Source of the DNA: Deltaproteobacteria bacterium
GTDB taxonomy: Bacteria; Desulfobacterota; DSM-4660; Desulfatiglandales; HGW-15
Assembly: GCA_016931115.1 (NCBI GenBank)
Contig: JAFGFM010000010.1
Span: 1 to 64,000, forward strand
Direction: 5' to 3'
DNA: 64,000 nt
Shown: in pieces, positions 10,081 through 20,372 of the stretch
How positions within the stretch are numbered: the first letter of the stretch is position 1
Layout of the letters: each line of letters begins with the position of its first letter
Notes under the pieces: model-generated
Database searches by the model: none
What the model saw: the letters and a program-made list of their open reading frames with translations, nothing else
What the model was told of the DNA's origin: nothing
Translations under genes and position numbers: made by a program

Positions 10081-11334
10081 ATGGCAGGAGCAGAAATCTA
10101 TAAACATGCAGTAGATATCTATGGCGAGACAGGTGTTGATGTTGAGGCGGCCATCAATACCCTTAAAAGGATCAGTATATCAATCCACTGCTGGCAGGGT
10201 GATGATGTCAGGGGATTTATATCAAAGGGTAGAACCCTTTCGGGCGGGATATCGGTCACAGGCAGTTATCCCGGGGCAGCAGGAAATGGTGATGAGCTCA
10301 GGATGGATATTGAGAGAGCCCTGAGATGTATACCCGGTAAACATAAAGTAAATCTCCATGCCATATATGCTGAGACAGATGGTAGCAGGGATATTGATGA
10401 ACTTGAGCCTGCCCATTTTAAGAACTGGGTAAGCTGGGCATCAGAAAATGGACTTGGGCTTGATTTCAACCCCACCTGTTTTTCACACCCCTTGTCAGAA
10501 GATGGGTTTACCCTGAGCCACCATGACAAAAATATAAGGGCATTCTGGATCATGCACTGCATTGCATCAAGAAAGATCGGTGAGTATCTGGGTAAGACCC
10601 TGAAACAGAGATGCATAGTCAATATATGGATACCTGATGGATACAAGGATATTCCCGCAGATAGACTGTCACCCAGAATAAGGTTAAAAGAGGCGCTCGA
10701 CAGGGTCTTTGATGAAAAGATAGACCCTGCATTTGTTTTAGACACCCTTGAAAGTAAACTATTCGGGATAGGCTCTGAAAGTTATGTTGTGGGATCACAT
10801 GAGTTCTACATGGGGTATGCCCTGAAAAATGGGAAGTCGCTCTGCCTTGATACCGGCCACTTCCACCCGACTGAAACAGTCTCAGGAAAAATATCCGCCA
10901 TCTCTCTTTTTTTTAATGAGATGCTTCTGCATGTGAGCCGCCCGGTTCGGTGGGACAGTGATCATGTCGTTATACTTGATGATGAACTCATGGAGATATC
11001 AAATGAGATCGTAAGAAATGATTTACTGGAGAGGGTTCATCTTGGTCTTGATTATTTTGATGCGAGCATAAACCGTATAGCTGCGTGGGTCATAGGTTCA
11101 CGCAATCTCCTTAAAGGCCTGCTTCATGCCCTTACAATGCCCCATGGCATGTTAAAAAAATTTGAACAGGAAAGGGACTATACGGGAAGGCTTGCCCTTC
11201 TTGAGGAGATAAAGACATACCCATTTGCTTTCATATGGGATCATTACTGTGAGGTGATGGGCGTACCTGTACGCGGTGCATGGTTAAAGGAAATCAGGGA
11301 ATATGAAAACAAGGTTCTGCTGAAAAGAGGCTGA
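10081..11334 (+). CDS. rhaA: L-rhamnose isomerase
   Basis: [75 protein letters not shown]; near-complete colinearity with E. coli RhaA as I recall it. Confidence 0.97.
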   Translation: MAGAEIYKHAVDIYGETGVDVEAAINTLKRISISIHCWQGDDVRGFISKGRTLSGGISVTGSYPGAAGNGDELRMDIERALRCIPGKHKVNLHAIYAETDGSRDIDELEPAHFKNWVSWASENGLGLDFNPTCFSHPLSEDGFTLSHHDKNIRAFWIMHCIASRKIGEYLGKTLKQRCIVNIWIPDGYKDIPADRLSPRIRLKEALDRVFDEKIDPAFVLDTLESKLFGIGSESYVVGSHEFYMGYALKNGKSLCLDTGHFHPTETVSGKISAISLFFNEMLLHVSRPVRWDSDHVVILDDELMEISNEIVRNDLLERVHLGLDYFDASINRIAAWVIGSRNLLKGLLHALTMPHGMLKKFEQERDYTGRLALLEEIKTYPFAFIWDHYCEVMGVPVRGAWLKEIREYENKVLLKRG

Positions 11335-11372
11335 TGATAAGCCTTCAGTTATGAACCGGTAAGGAGTTTAAA

Positions 11373-12209
11373 ATGAGCAGAGCAAAGGTATATGAAGATT
11401 TTGGTAAATCGGTTTTTATTGAAGAGATGCTTGAGGCAGCAAGGCTCATGTCTGAAAGAGGGTGGGCTGAAAGAAACGCCGGCAATATGAGCTGCATCAT
11501 CCCTGGCTCTGATGCTGCCAGGTATTTTGACCCGGATCAGGTAAAAAGGGCTTTCAAGCTTGATCTCAATATAAAAGAGCTTTCAGGCATGTTCTTTCTT
11601 ATTACGGCTACAGGGTCATACTTTAGAAAGCTTAAAATTGACCCGGCTAAAGGGCTGGGCGTTGTAAGGGTATCACTGGACGGTAACAGGCTTGAGCTTT
11701 TATGGGGTTTTGAAAATGGTGCCGCTCCTACAAGCGAGATGCGCATGCATTTTATGGGGCATATAGTACGCCTTAAAAAAGACCCGAATCACAAGGTGAT
11801 CCTCCATACCCATGCAACCAACACGATAGTAATGTCAATTAATGGCGCCCTTGATGAAAAGGCATTTACACGTGCCCTGTGGCGCATGCATTCTGAGTGT
11901 GTTGTTGTATTTCCTGAAGGTGTTGGCCTTGTCCCGTGGATGGTCCCTGGTACGCAGGAAATAAGCGCTGCAACCGCTCAAAAACTTGAAGATTTCAGGC
12001 TTATTATATGGCCTCTGCATGGCATTATAGGCACAGGCTCTTCAATTGATGAGGCAATGGGGCTTATTGAGACGGTTGAAAAGACCGCTGAAATCTATAT
12101 AAAAAGCATGGGGCTTACTGAATTACCTCAATTTTTAACCGATAAGCAGGTGCTTGATACAGCTGCCCGCTTCGATCTAAAACCTAAGCAGGGGATACTG
12201 GAATTATAG
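11373..12209 (+). CDS. rhaD: Rhamnulose-1-phosphate aldolase (class II aldolase)
   Basis: GWAERNAGNMSCI, SEMRMHFMGH, VILHTHATNTIVMS, WPLHGIIGTGSSIDEAMGLIETVEKTAEIY; third gene of rhaBAD. Confidence 0.95.
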   Translation: MSRAKVYEDFGKSVFIEEMLEAARLMSERGWAERNAGNMSCIIPGSDAARYFDPDQVKRAFKLDLNIKELSGMFFLITATGSYFRKLKIDPAKGLGVVRVSLDGNRLELLWGFENGAAPTSEMRMHFMGHIVRLKKDPNHKVILHTHATNTIVMSINGALDEKAFTRALWRMHSECVVVFPEGVGLVPWMVPGTQEISAATAQKLEDFRLIIWPLHGIIGTGSSIDEAMGLIETVEKTAEIYIKSMGLTELPQFLTDKQVLDTAARFDLKPKQGILEL

Positions 12210-12218
12210 TGTAGAGCC

Positions 12219-14045
12219 TTATTCAGGAGGGGTGTATAGAGGCAGCTTGAGGGTGATCACTGTAATATTTTCTTTGTCTGCACTGATATCTATAAAGCCC
12301 TTTAAGAGCCGTATGATCCTGTGGGTGATATAAAAGCCCCTCCCCTTTGCCTCTCCCTCCAGTAATTGCATGCGTATATCCTCAGGTATGGAGCCTGTGT
12401 TTTTCACCTCAATGCAGGCGTAGCCGTTCTCTTCATATGTCTTTATGCCGAGTCTTCCTCCCTGGATGGGTATTGCCTTTGTCGCATTGTTTAAAAGGTT
12501 GTCAATCACCCTTTCAAGAAACAGGGGGTAGCAGTAGATTACAAGGTTCTCATTAAAAGGCCCCTGCTCTAGGGTGATATTCTGTCTGAGCTTTTCCCTT
12601 ATAACCTCCTCGTTTATTTCGAACCTGCGTTTCAGTACCTGTGTGACATTCACCGGCTGTTCTTTACCCACATGGGAGAGACTCATTGCCATCTCCTGCA
12701 TTCGGCTTGTCTCTTCCATCAGTATCTGGACATATTTTGTTATCCTGCTTTCATCTTCCGGGGCGCACTCTTTTTCAAGCAGGCTGTGGAGCCTTCTTGC
12801 AAAACCGGCAGTGGCAATGGCAGGGTTTTTAAAATCATGCAGTATATCGTCGAGACGCTCCATCCTCTGCGCCTTCATCAGCTCCCTTCCAAGAAAAAGG
12901 AATATCTCTATCTCCTCCGGGCTGTACCCCCTTCTCTGGTCAACCGCGTCCACGGTAATAAAATGTGTTACAAAATCGCCTGACCTCATTGGGATATAGA
13001 GGATAGAGTTGATGTTCCTGAGTGATGAAAGACTCTTTGTATTTGGCGATACCAGGCTGCTCCTCTGAGGGTCTGTGACAAGCACATAGGATGATGTAAT
13101 TATTTCATAGGGGGTATCATTTTCAGGATATTTAAGGCCCAGTACCACCTCAAAGGAGGGCTCACTCTCAACAGGGAAGCTCTTGCCTATGCCGTGTAAT
13201 GATAATGAGTCAGGATACCCTGCCTCAAGTACTACATTTTTCATATCATCTGTTACTGAAAAGAGGGCACAGCTCTGAAGGTTGATGATATCTGCAAGTT
13301 CAGGGATCAGCCGGTTAAAGATATCCTTCATCTTGACCCCTTCCAGTTTCCCCATCCTTGTAAATATCTGTTTAAGGATGGTCTCTTTCTTTTCATTCAT
13401 CCTCTGCATGGTAAGTATCTTTTTTCGTGCAATAACAAACCCGAGCCTCTGGGACATGAGTGTTGCCACCTGCGCCTCCAGTGGCGCAAAGATGCGCTCT
13501 TTCTGGGCATAGTAGATCTGGATCACCCCTGTGGTATTTCTTTCGTGTGGGAAGAACCTTGGTATCTCAAAGGGGATTGCCATAAGGGAATTTACCCCTT
13601 TCCTTTCAACAATGGTCTTGTCTGTATAAAGCTTTTCCCTGAGTATGTCAGATACAATAAATGGTTTCCCGGTGGTTATTGCCCTGCCTGCCACGCTGCC
13701 TTCAATCGTTATCTGGCTTGGTCTTGTCTCCTCTTCAGAGGGGTATGAACCATATGAAAGCATCTGGGATGTGCCAGGGTCATATATCCTCACAGATGCC
13801 ATGACCGCATTAAGCGATTCAACGAGCCTTTTTGCAATAAGTTCAAGTATCTCCCTTTCTGACTGACCCGGGTCAATCATTATGATGGAGTCTACAAGAT
13901 TGGTGATCTTTTTTATGAAATCGGGAAGGAGATTTTTAGCGATCCATTCGGTCAGATTAACCCAGAAAAGGTCACCCTCCGGGACCGCCTTAGCCCAGGC
14001 CTGTTTTTTAATCAGCTCTATGTGGCTTTCTGAGATGCCAAACAT
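12219..14045 (-). CDS. GAF-domain sensor histidine kinase
   Basis: GAF-like segments, DHp-like DDILHDFKNPAIATAGFARRL, HATPase NLLNNATKAI. Confidence 0.85.
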   Translation of the reverse strand: MFGISESHIELIKKQAWAKAVPEGDLFWVNLTEWIAKNLLPDFIKKITNLVDSIIMIDPGQSEREILELIAKRLVESLNAVMASVRIYDPGTSQMLSYGSYPSEEETRPSQITIEGSVAGRAITTGKPFIVSDILREKLYTDKTIVERKGVNSLMAIPFEIPRFFPHERNTTGVIQIYYAQKERIFAPLEAQVATLMSQRLGFVIARKKILTMQRMNEKKETILKQIFTRMGKLEGVKMKDIFNRLIPELADIINLQSCALFSVTDDMKNVVLEAGYPDSLSLHGIGKSFPVESEPSFEVVLGLKYPENDTPYEIITSSYVLVTDPQRSSLVSPNTKSLSSLRNINSILYIPMRSGDFVTHFITVDAVDQRRGYSPEEIEIFLFLGRELMKAQRMERLDDILHDFKNPAIATAGFARRLHSLLEKECAPEDESRITKYVQILMEETSRMQEMAMSLSHVGKEQPVNVTQVLKRRFEINEEVIREKLRQNITLEQGPFNENLVIYCYPLFLERVIDNLLNNATKAIPIQGGRLGIKTYEENGYACIEVKNTGSIPEDIRMQLLEGEAKGRGFYITHRIIRLLKGFIDISADKENITVITLKLPLYTPPE

Positions 14046-14083
14046 ATTATGCGCCCCGGTGAGTGTTTTATAATAAATGCATT

Positions 14084-15394
14084 TTATCTTTCCAGGTCAA
14101 TAATGCCCTTATAGATAATATCAAAAAGTTCTTTGATATCTTCCTTTTCCAAACATGAAAATGCTATTCTCAGATCGGTCTTGCCGATGGATATTGTCCC
14201 GACACCGTATTTATCCAGTATATGAACCCTGAGCACCTCAGCGTCAACGGTCTTGAGTTTCAGGCACATGAAGTACCCGGAGTTAAATGGATAAACGTCC
14301 CAGACTTTATCATATTTTTTATCGGAAAGCACTTTTTTAACTTCATTTGCCCTTTCTTTCATGATCCCGAATTTAACTTCGCTTTCCCTGCCAAAGGTTT
14401 CCGAGGCAAGGGATTTTGCAACTATTGTCTGACTCAGGTGCGAGACATTGGATATATTCCCCCTCACATCCCCTGCGGTCTTTCTTTCAAGGGCGTCATA
14501 AAAGAGGACAGTGTCCCCATCTATGGTAGCCCCGTATGTGATAAAACCCACCCTCAGGCCCCATACAAATATCTCCTTTGTTGCCCCGTCAAGCTTGATG
14601 GTAAAAAGCCTCGGGTGTCTCCCGATCAGGTGGCTGAAGATCGATTCCTTCATGACATTGTCTTCAAAAAAGAGGCCGAAATAGGCATCATCAGTTACAG
14701 CTACTACATTTGTGCCCTTTTCTGCTGCTTCAGTCAGTATATCCGATATCTTTATACCCTCTTCATTTGTTATGCTGTAGCCAGTCGGATTATTAGGGAA
14801 GTTAAGCAGTACCATGAGCTTTTTTGCAGTTTTTGCCTGTTCCTCAATGCATTTTTTAAGCCCCTCAGTATTAAACCCTCCCTCGCTGTTAAAGAGGGGG
14901 TATTTAATTATTTTCCCGCCGTTTCTTGTCTCAAAGATCATGCTGTAATTGCCCCAGTTTTTATCCGGGATAATGATTATATCATCTTTATCAACCCACA
15001 TGTCTGCAACAACAGAGAGGCCATGGGTGATTGCATTTGTAACAACAGGAAGGCTGATCTTTTTATCCCTTAGAGGCGGGTTTTTATCAAGGATGTAATC
15101 CTTCCATGCCTTTCTCAGGCCTGCTGTTCCATAAGAGGGGGCATAGGTAAGGGATTCTTCAGGGCTGATGTTGCCTATAATCGACATTACTGATGAGAGG
15201 TACATGGTCTTACCCTTTTCAGTTGCCATGCCAATGGTTGCATTATATTTATGCGCCTTTGCCTTTGCCTCTGCGCTTTGTGTAAGTATCCCTTTCGGGA
15301 AATAGAGAGATTTACCAACATTCGAAAGCATATCAAATATATGCGGATTAGCCTTTTGAATAATTTCATTCAGTTCAATTGCGAGCGGATTCAT
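14084..15394 (-). CDS. PLP-dependent aminotransferase class I/II
   Basis: YAPSYGTAGLRKAWKDYI, LLNFPNNPTGYSI, TDDAYFGLFFED, LDGATKEIFVWGLRVGFITYG. Confidence 0.9.
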   Translation of the reverse strand: MNPLAIELNEIIQKANPHIFDMLSNVGKSLYFPKGILTQSAEAKAKAHKYNATIGMATEKGKTMYLSSVMSIIGNISPEESLTYAPSYGTAGLRKAWKDYILDKNPPLRDKKISLPVVTNAITHGLSVVADMWVDKDDIIIIPDKNWGNYSMIFETRNGGKIIKYPLFNSEGGFNTEGLKKCIEEQAKTAKKLMVLLNFPNNPTGYSITNEEGIKISDILTEAAEKGTNVVAVTDDAYFGLFFEDNVMKESIFSHLIGRHPRLFTIKLDGATKEIFVWGLRVGFITYGATIDGDTVLFYDALERKTAGDVRGNISNVSHLSQTIVAKSLASETFGRESEVKFGIMKERANEVKKVLSDKKYDKVWDVYPFNSGYFMCLKLKTVDAEVLRVHILDKYGVGTISIGKTDLRIAFSCLEKEDIKELFDIIYKGIIDLER

Positions 15395-15683
15395 ATTTTA
15401 CTCCAATAAATTAGTATAACAACAGGTGCTGTAAGAAGACCTTTAACGCCTAACTAGCCGGTGTATAATGAAAATGTCAAGAAAATTCATTTGGTTATTC
15501 GGGACTGAAATAACTTGACTTGGAAATGTACATCTTTATATATTCACACGTAACCTTAACCCTGCCTGTGCGGGTTAAATCAGGGGCATATTTTATATTG
15601 TAAATACAGAAGGTTCAAGAATAGATTTGGTAAAAATTTCATACCATTCTTTTTTTTATCACTAACCACATAAGGAGCTAAAA

Positions 15684-16472
15684 ATGAATTACAATAATAT
15701 CCTTTTCAGCGTTGAAGGCAGTGTCGCAGTAATAAAATTTAACAGGCCACAGGCCCTTAATGCCATTAATCCTGATGTGCTGAAAGATGTAAACGCTGCA
15801 CTGGATGAAATAGTTAAAAATCCTTTAGTCAAGGTGCTTGTATTTACCGGAGAGGGGGATAAAGCATTTGTGGCAGGGGCAGATATTAAACATATGGTAA
15901 CCCTGACCCCTCTTCAGGCAAGGGAGTTTGGCAGGGTAGGACAGGAGCTGCTTTTCCGCATAGAGCAGTTTCCCATGCCTGTAATCGCCTGTGTAAACGG
16001 TTTTGCCCTTGGCGGTGGCTGTGAGATAGCAATGTCATGTGACTTTATATATGCCTCCGAGAAGGCCAGGTTTGGTCAGCCTGAGATAAACCTCGGGGTA
16101 ATACCTGGCTTTGGCGGTACACAGAGGTTAGGCAGGCGCGTGGGTAACAGCATGGCAAAGGAGCTCTGCATGACAGGCGCGATAATCAAGGCGGATGAGG
16201 CAAAGAATATTGGTCTGATTAACAGGGTGTTTCCTGCTGAAACCCTGTGGGAGGAGACCATGAGGACCGCAAATCTTATTGCATCAAAGGGAAAGACAGC
16301 CCTTAAGGGTATCAAAGACTGTATTGACAGGGGTTCTGACATGGATCTGATCAATGGGTGCAGGATGGAATCAGATGCATTTGCTCTTATATTCACAAGC
16401 CCTGACCAGAAAGAGGGTATGTCTGCCTTCCTTGAAAAGAGGACACCGGAATTCAAGGGTGATCTTTATTAA
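15684..16472 (+). CDS. Enoyl-CoA hydratase/isomerase (crotonase family)
   Basis: FNRPQALNAINPDVL, FVAGADIKHM, NGFALGGGCEIAMSCDFIYASEKARFGQPEINLGVIPGFGGTQRL. Confidence 0.96.
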   Translation: MNYNNILFSVEGSVAVIKFNRPQALNAINPDVLKDVNAALDEIVKNPLVKVLVFTGEGDKAFVAGADIKHMVTLTPLQAREFGRVGQELLFRIEQFPMPVIACVNGFALGGGCEIAMSCDFIYASEKARFGQPEINLGVIPGFGGTQRLGRRVGNSMAKELCMTGAIIKADEAKNIGLINRVFPAETLWEETMRTANLIASKGKTALKGIKDCIDRGSDMDLINGCRMESDAFALIFTSPDQKEGMSAFLEKRTPEFKGDLY

Positions 16473-16480
16473 TATTTTAT

Positions 16481-17467
16481 ATGTCTGATATAGCAGAAAA
16501 GGTGCTTTCCGGCGATATCAGGGCAGCAGCCAGGCTCATAAGTGATATCGATAATGGCGTTCATGGGGTTCGTGAGGTGCTGAAAGAGTTGTACCCTCAT
16601 ACGGGCAATGCATATGTCATAGGCATCACAGGCGCCCCGGGCGTTGGGAAAAGCACCCTTGTTGACAGGTTGATAGAAAACTTAAGGAAAAGAGACAAAA
16701 AGGTCGGTGTCATAGCAATCGACCCCACGAGCCCGTTCAGCGGTGGGGCAATATTAGGCGACAGGATCAGGATGCAGCGACACAGCAGTGACAAAGAGGT
16801 CTTCATCAGGTCGCTTGCCACAAGGGGCCATTTTGGCGGCTTAACATTATCCACACGCGGTGCGATTGATGTAATGGATGCAATGGGCAAGGAGTATATC
16901 ATTGTTGAGACCGTGGGCGTTGGTCAGGATGAGGTTGATATAGTCAAAAAGGCCCATACCACTGTGATCGTGCTTATCCCCGGCATGGGTGATGATATAC
17001 AGGCCATCAAGGCCGGGATACTGGAGGCAGGCGATATCTTTGTGATCAATAAGGCTGATAGAGAAGGTACTGAAAGGACCATATCAGATCTTATGGTCAT
17101 GCTGGATATGGGCATGAGTAATGGCGATGAGGTGAAATGGCATCCGCCTGTAATCAGGACAATTGCACCGGAAGGAAAAGGTATAGAAGAGGTTATCTCA
17201 GAGATAGAAAGGCACAGGAGCTTTATAATTCAAAAGAGGGGGGATATTAACCTCAGGAGGACAGAATCAGGGGCAAGGGAAGAGCTCCTTGAAATGATAA
17301 AGGGCCGTATCATGGAAGATGTGATTGGCAGATTTGAAGAGGACGATGCATTTAACAGGGCTGTTGAGTCTATAAGAAGCGGCGGGAGAGACCCTTATAC
17401 TGTTTCAGATGATATTATCCGCAGCCATCTTTTTCGGCTTTACCTACAGGATGATCAGCAGATCTAA
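16481..17467 (+). CDS. meaB: Methylmalonyl-CoA mutase-associated GTPase MeaB
   Basis: GITGAPGVGKSTLVDRLI, AIDPTSPFSGGAILGDRIRM, FIRSLATRGHFGGLT, VETVGVGQDEVDI, VINKADREG. Confidence 0.95.
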   Translation: MSDIAEKVLSGDIRAAARLISDIDNGVHGVREVLKELYPHTGNAYVIGITGAPGVGKSTLVDRLIENLRKRDKKVGVIAIDPTSPFSGGAILGDRIRMQRHSSDKEVFIRSLATRGHFGGLTLSTRGAIDVMDAMGKEYIIVETVGVGQDEVDIVKKAHTTVIVLIPGMGDDIQAIKAGILEAGDIFVINKADREGTERTISDLMVMLDMGMSNGDEVKWHPPVIRTIAPEGKGIEEVISEIERHRSFIIQKRGDINLRRTESGAREELLEMIKGRIMEDVIGRFEEDDAFNRAVESIRSGGRDPYTVSDDIIRSHLFRLYLQDDQQI

Positions 17468-17500
17468 AAACAAAGAAACTAATGATGAATAACAGATAAA

Positions 17501-18412
17501 ATGTATGATTTTTTCAGTCCATACAGGGAGATCATCCCTGATTTTAATAGTTTTATCGATAGCCTCAACAGGCCAGCGCCAATACATTTAAGGGTAAACC
17601 GCATAAAGGCGGAACCTGAAAAAGTTGTTCAGATTCTTGAAGAGCGGGGCATTACTTTAAAACCTATGGGTGATGAGGGGAAAAGGTTTTTTGAGGCCTC
17701 TAACCTTAAATCATCGGGGAATCTGCCGGAATATTTTTCAGGTTATATACATCCCCAGGCACTTTCCTCCTGCCTTGCCTCAATGGTGCTTGCACCTCAC
17801 AGGGAGTGCCTCGTGCTTGACATGTGTTCGGCACCTGGTGGGAAAACCGCCCACATGGCTGATATCATGGGGAACAGCGGTCTGATAATAGCAAACGAGC
17901 TTTACCCCACAAGGCACATACCATTAGGCCATACCCTTACAAGGCTGGGTGTATTGAATGTTATTTACACGGAGTATCAGGCCCAGGAGTTTCCCCTTAA
18001 ACAGCGGTTTGATTTTATTATGGCTGATGTACCATGTTCCGGCGAGGGGAGGATCAGAAAACAGGATGAATCATCAAACAGCTATCCATCAAAACCTCAT
18101 CCAGGCGACAAACTCCTGGATCTGCAGAAAAAGATGATCCTAAGGGGTTTTGATCTCCTTAAAGATGGCGGGACAATGCTTTATTCCACATGCACATATA
18201 ACCCGCTTGAAAATGAAGGGGCAGTCCAGTTCTTGCTTAATAACAGGGATGCTGAACTCCTTCCAATAGATATCACCTTTCCCCATATGAATGGGCTCAC
18301 AGAATTTAATGGTGTTTCCTATGACAGACAACTTTACCGCGCAGCAAGGTTCTACCCTCACCATCTCAACTCGGTGGGATTCTTCATGGCCAGGATTGGC
18401 AAAAGAGGATGA
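17501..18412 (+). CDS. RsmB/NOP family SAM-dependent RNA (cytosine-C5) methyltransferase
   Basis: VLDMCSAPGGKTAHMADIM, FIMADVPCSGEGRIRK, GGTMLYSTCTYNPLENEGAV. Confidence 0.93.
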   Translation: MYDFFSPYREIIPDFNSFIDSLNRPAPIHLRVNRIKAEPEKVVQILEERGITLKPMGDEGKRFFEASNLKSSGNLPEYFSGYIHPQALSSCLASMVLAPHRECLVLDMCSAPGGKTAHMADIMGNSGLIIANELYPTRHIPLGHTLTRLGVLNVIYTEYQAQEFPLKQRFDFIMADVPCSGEGRIRKQDESSNSYPSKPHPGDKLLDLQKKMILRGFDLLKDGGTMLYSTCTYNPLENEGAVQFLLNNRDAELLPIDITFPHMNGLTEFNGVSYDRQLYRAARFYPHHLNSVGFFMARIGKRG

Positions 18413-18434
18413 GAGGATAGGCCTACTCTCATAC

Positions 18435-18842
18435 ATGTATGAAAGGTTTGGCATAAAGAAGGAGCTTTTTGATGATTATCTCATCTTCAGCAAGAAACGG
18501 ACATTCTGGTTTTTAAGAAAGAGCAGGTTTATATCCGAGGTCTCACATCTTAAGATAAAAAGGCTGGGTATAAAGGCATTTCAGGAGGTGGGGAGCTTTA
18601 TGAAGCCCACGACCAGGTTTATACAGTATTTCGGGGTACACGCTACAAAGGCTCTCTTAATAATAGATGAAAAACAGCTCAGGCAGCTCATTGATGGGGA
18701 TTTCCTGCCCTTTAATAATGAGCTTGAAAACGGCTATGTAATTCTATTTTTTAAAGGTGAGGTGCTTGGTCTTGGCCTCCTTATAAAGGGGATGGTGAGG
18801 TCACAGCTTGCATTAGATGAGGTAAGATACCTTACGATTTAA
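18435..18842 (+). CDS. PUA-like RNA-binding protein (COG3270/NOL1-NOP2-fmu accessory type)
   Basis: In-frame ATG at 18435 directly after the methyltransferase; C-terminus NELENGYVILFFKGEVLGLGLLIKGMVRSQLA resembles PUA domains of NSUN-family enzymes; ORF-track start at 18291 overlaps the upstream gene. Confidence 0.65.
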   Translation: MYERFGIKKELFDDYLIFSKKRTFWFLRKSRFISEVSHLKIKRLGIKAFQEVGSFMKPTTRFIQYFGVHATKALLIIDEKQLRQLIDGDFLPFNNELENGYVILFFKGEVLGLGLLIKGMVRSQLALDEVRYLTI

Positions 18843-19021
18843 AGGTTTTATTAGTTTGATATAAAAAATTAATTCCAAAAAAAACCTATTTCCTTGACCT
18901 TTTGAAGCAAAATAGGGCAATATCATCAGACATAATCTTGCTAAATTATATTATAGTTTTTCTAATATTGACCGATTGGTCTACTGAACACAATAATTAA
19001 CCCCTTACAGGGAATATCAAT

Positions 19022-20368
19022 ATGAATACTGCTCTTCTGCTGAAAAGGACCCCGGTTCCATCCGGGAATTTTATAATAAGCTGTAAAAAGAAAGAAGTAC
19101 TAGACGCATACCTTGGCACGTGTGTAGGGATCACACTGGTTGATGAGAAGAGGGATACAGGCGGCCTTATGCACATTTTACTGCCTGAACCGAGCGGTCT
19201 GAGCACTATAGGCAGGGTTGAAAACTACGCCAAAACCGGGCTGCCTGTTTTTATCAAGGCCCTTCGTGACAGGATTGGTGAAAGGGGTAATTTCAGCGCA
19301 ACAATCGCAGGCGGGGCCCTGGTAGGACCTGTCTCTGAACTTGACCTTAGCCTTGACATAGGCGGAAGAACAGCGGAGATAGTTGAAAAGATATTGAAAT
19401 CAGAGAGAATACCTGTTGTTAAGAGTGAAACAGGCGGCCATTTCTGCTGCTGCCTGAGCCTCAATCTTTCAAACTGGGAGAGCTTCATCAAACCCATCAG
19501 TGTACCTGAAGAGAGAAAGAATTTTCCACTAGAATTCCCGACCATGTCTCAGATGGAAGCGGCAATAGCAAAGATAAAGCCCATACCCCAGATTGCCCTT
19601 AAATTAATGAGGATGATACAGGATGACAGCTACAGCATGGGTGATATGGGGATTGAAATAAAAAAAGACCAGATAATAAGCGCGAAGGTGATAAGACTCT
19701 GCAATTCTGCCTATTTCAGGCAGAACGCCAATGTGGACAGCATAGAGCGCGCCCTTGTTGTGCTCGGTGAAAAACGTCTTTTACAGCTCATTGTCTCTGC
19801 ATCCATGGAAGGTTTTTTCAGCAGCAGCAGTGGAGGGTATTCTCTGTGCAAGGGCGGTCTTTTCAAGCATGCGGTGGGCACTGCCCTTATCAGTGAAAAG
19901 CTTGCCTCAGTAAACAGGAAGATATCCACTGATATCGCCTATACGGCGGGGCTTCTCCATGATATAGGCAAGATAGCACTTGATCAGTTTATGGACAATG
20001 CTTATCCCCTGTTTTACCGGAGGACCCAGGAAAGGGATGAGGCCCTTGTTAGTGTTGAAAAGGAGCTTTTTGGTATGGATCATACGACAGCAGGCGGTAA
20101 ACTTGCCGAAATGTGGGGCCTGCCTGAACGCCTGGTTGATGTGATAAAATACCACCACCACCCTGAAAAATCAGAGCATGACCCTGATCTCAGTTATCTG
20201 GTTTATCTGGCAGACCTTCTGATGTCCCGTTTTATTGTAGGCCAGGAGCTGGAAAGGCTCAGTACAGATTCGTTTCACAACTGCCTCGAAAGGGTAGGTA
20301 TTGAACCGGATCAGCTTTCAAAGACCATTGAGGGGCTCTCTGAGATAATTACCAATCTTTCAGTGTAA
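19022..20368 (+). CDS. CheD-like (deamidase fold) N-terminus fused to HDOD domain
   Basis: CheD block AYLGTCVGITLVDEKRDTGGLMHILLPEPSG, TIAGGALVGP, IGGRTAEIVEKIL, ETGGHFCCCL; HDOD block IKPIPQIALKLMRMIQ, RLCNSAYF, ALVVLGEKRLLQL, GLLHDIGKIAL. Confidence 0.88.
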   Translation: MNTALLLKRTPVPSGNFIISCKKKEVLDAYLGTCVGITLVDEKRDTGGLMHILLPEPSGLSTIGRVENYAKTGLPVFIKALRDRIGERGNFSATIAGGALVGPVSELDLSLDIGGRTAEIVEKILKSERIPVVKSETGGHFCCCLSLNLSNWESFIKPISVPEERKNFPLEFPTMSQMEAAIAKIKPIPQIALKLMRMIQDDSYSMGDMGIEIKKDQIISAKVIRLCNSAYFRQNANVDSIERALVVLGEKRLLQLIVSASMEGFFSSSSGGYSLCKGGLFKHAVGTALISEKLASVNRKISTDIAYTAGLLHDIGKIALDQFMDNAYPLFYRRTQERDEALVSVEKELFGMDHTTAGGKLAEMWGLPERLVDVIKYHHHPEKSEHDPDLSYLVYLADLLMSRFIVGQELERLSTDSFHNCLERVGIEPDQLSKTIEGLSEIITNLSV

Positions 20369-20372
20369 TAAA

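Noticed and set aside
12574-12999. 141-aa plus-strand ORF
   Set aside because: Antisense to the GAF histidine kinase with low-complexity Ser/Ile-rich translation.
14222-15073. 283-aa plus-strand ORF
   Set aside because: Fully antisense to the well-supported aminotransferase gene; no protein-like motif.
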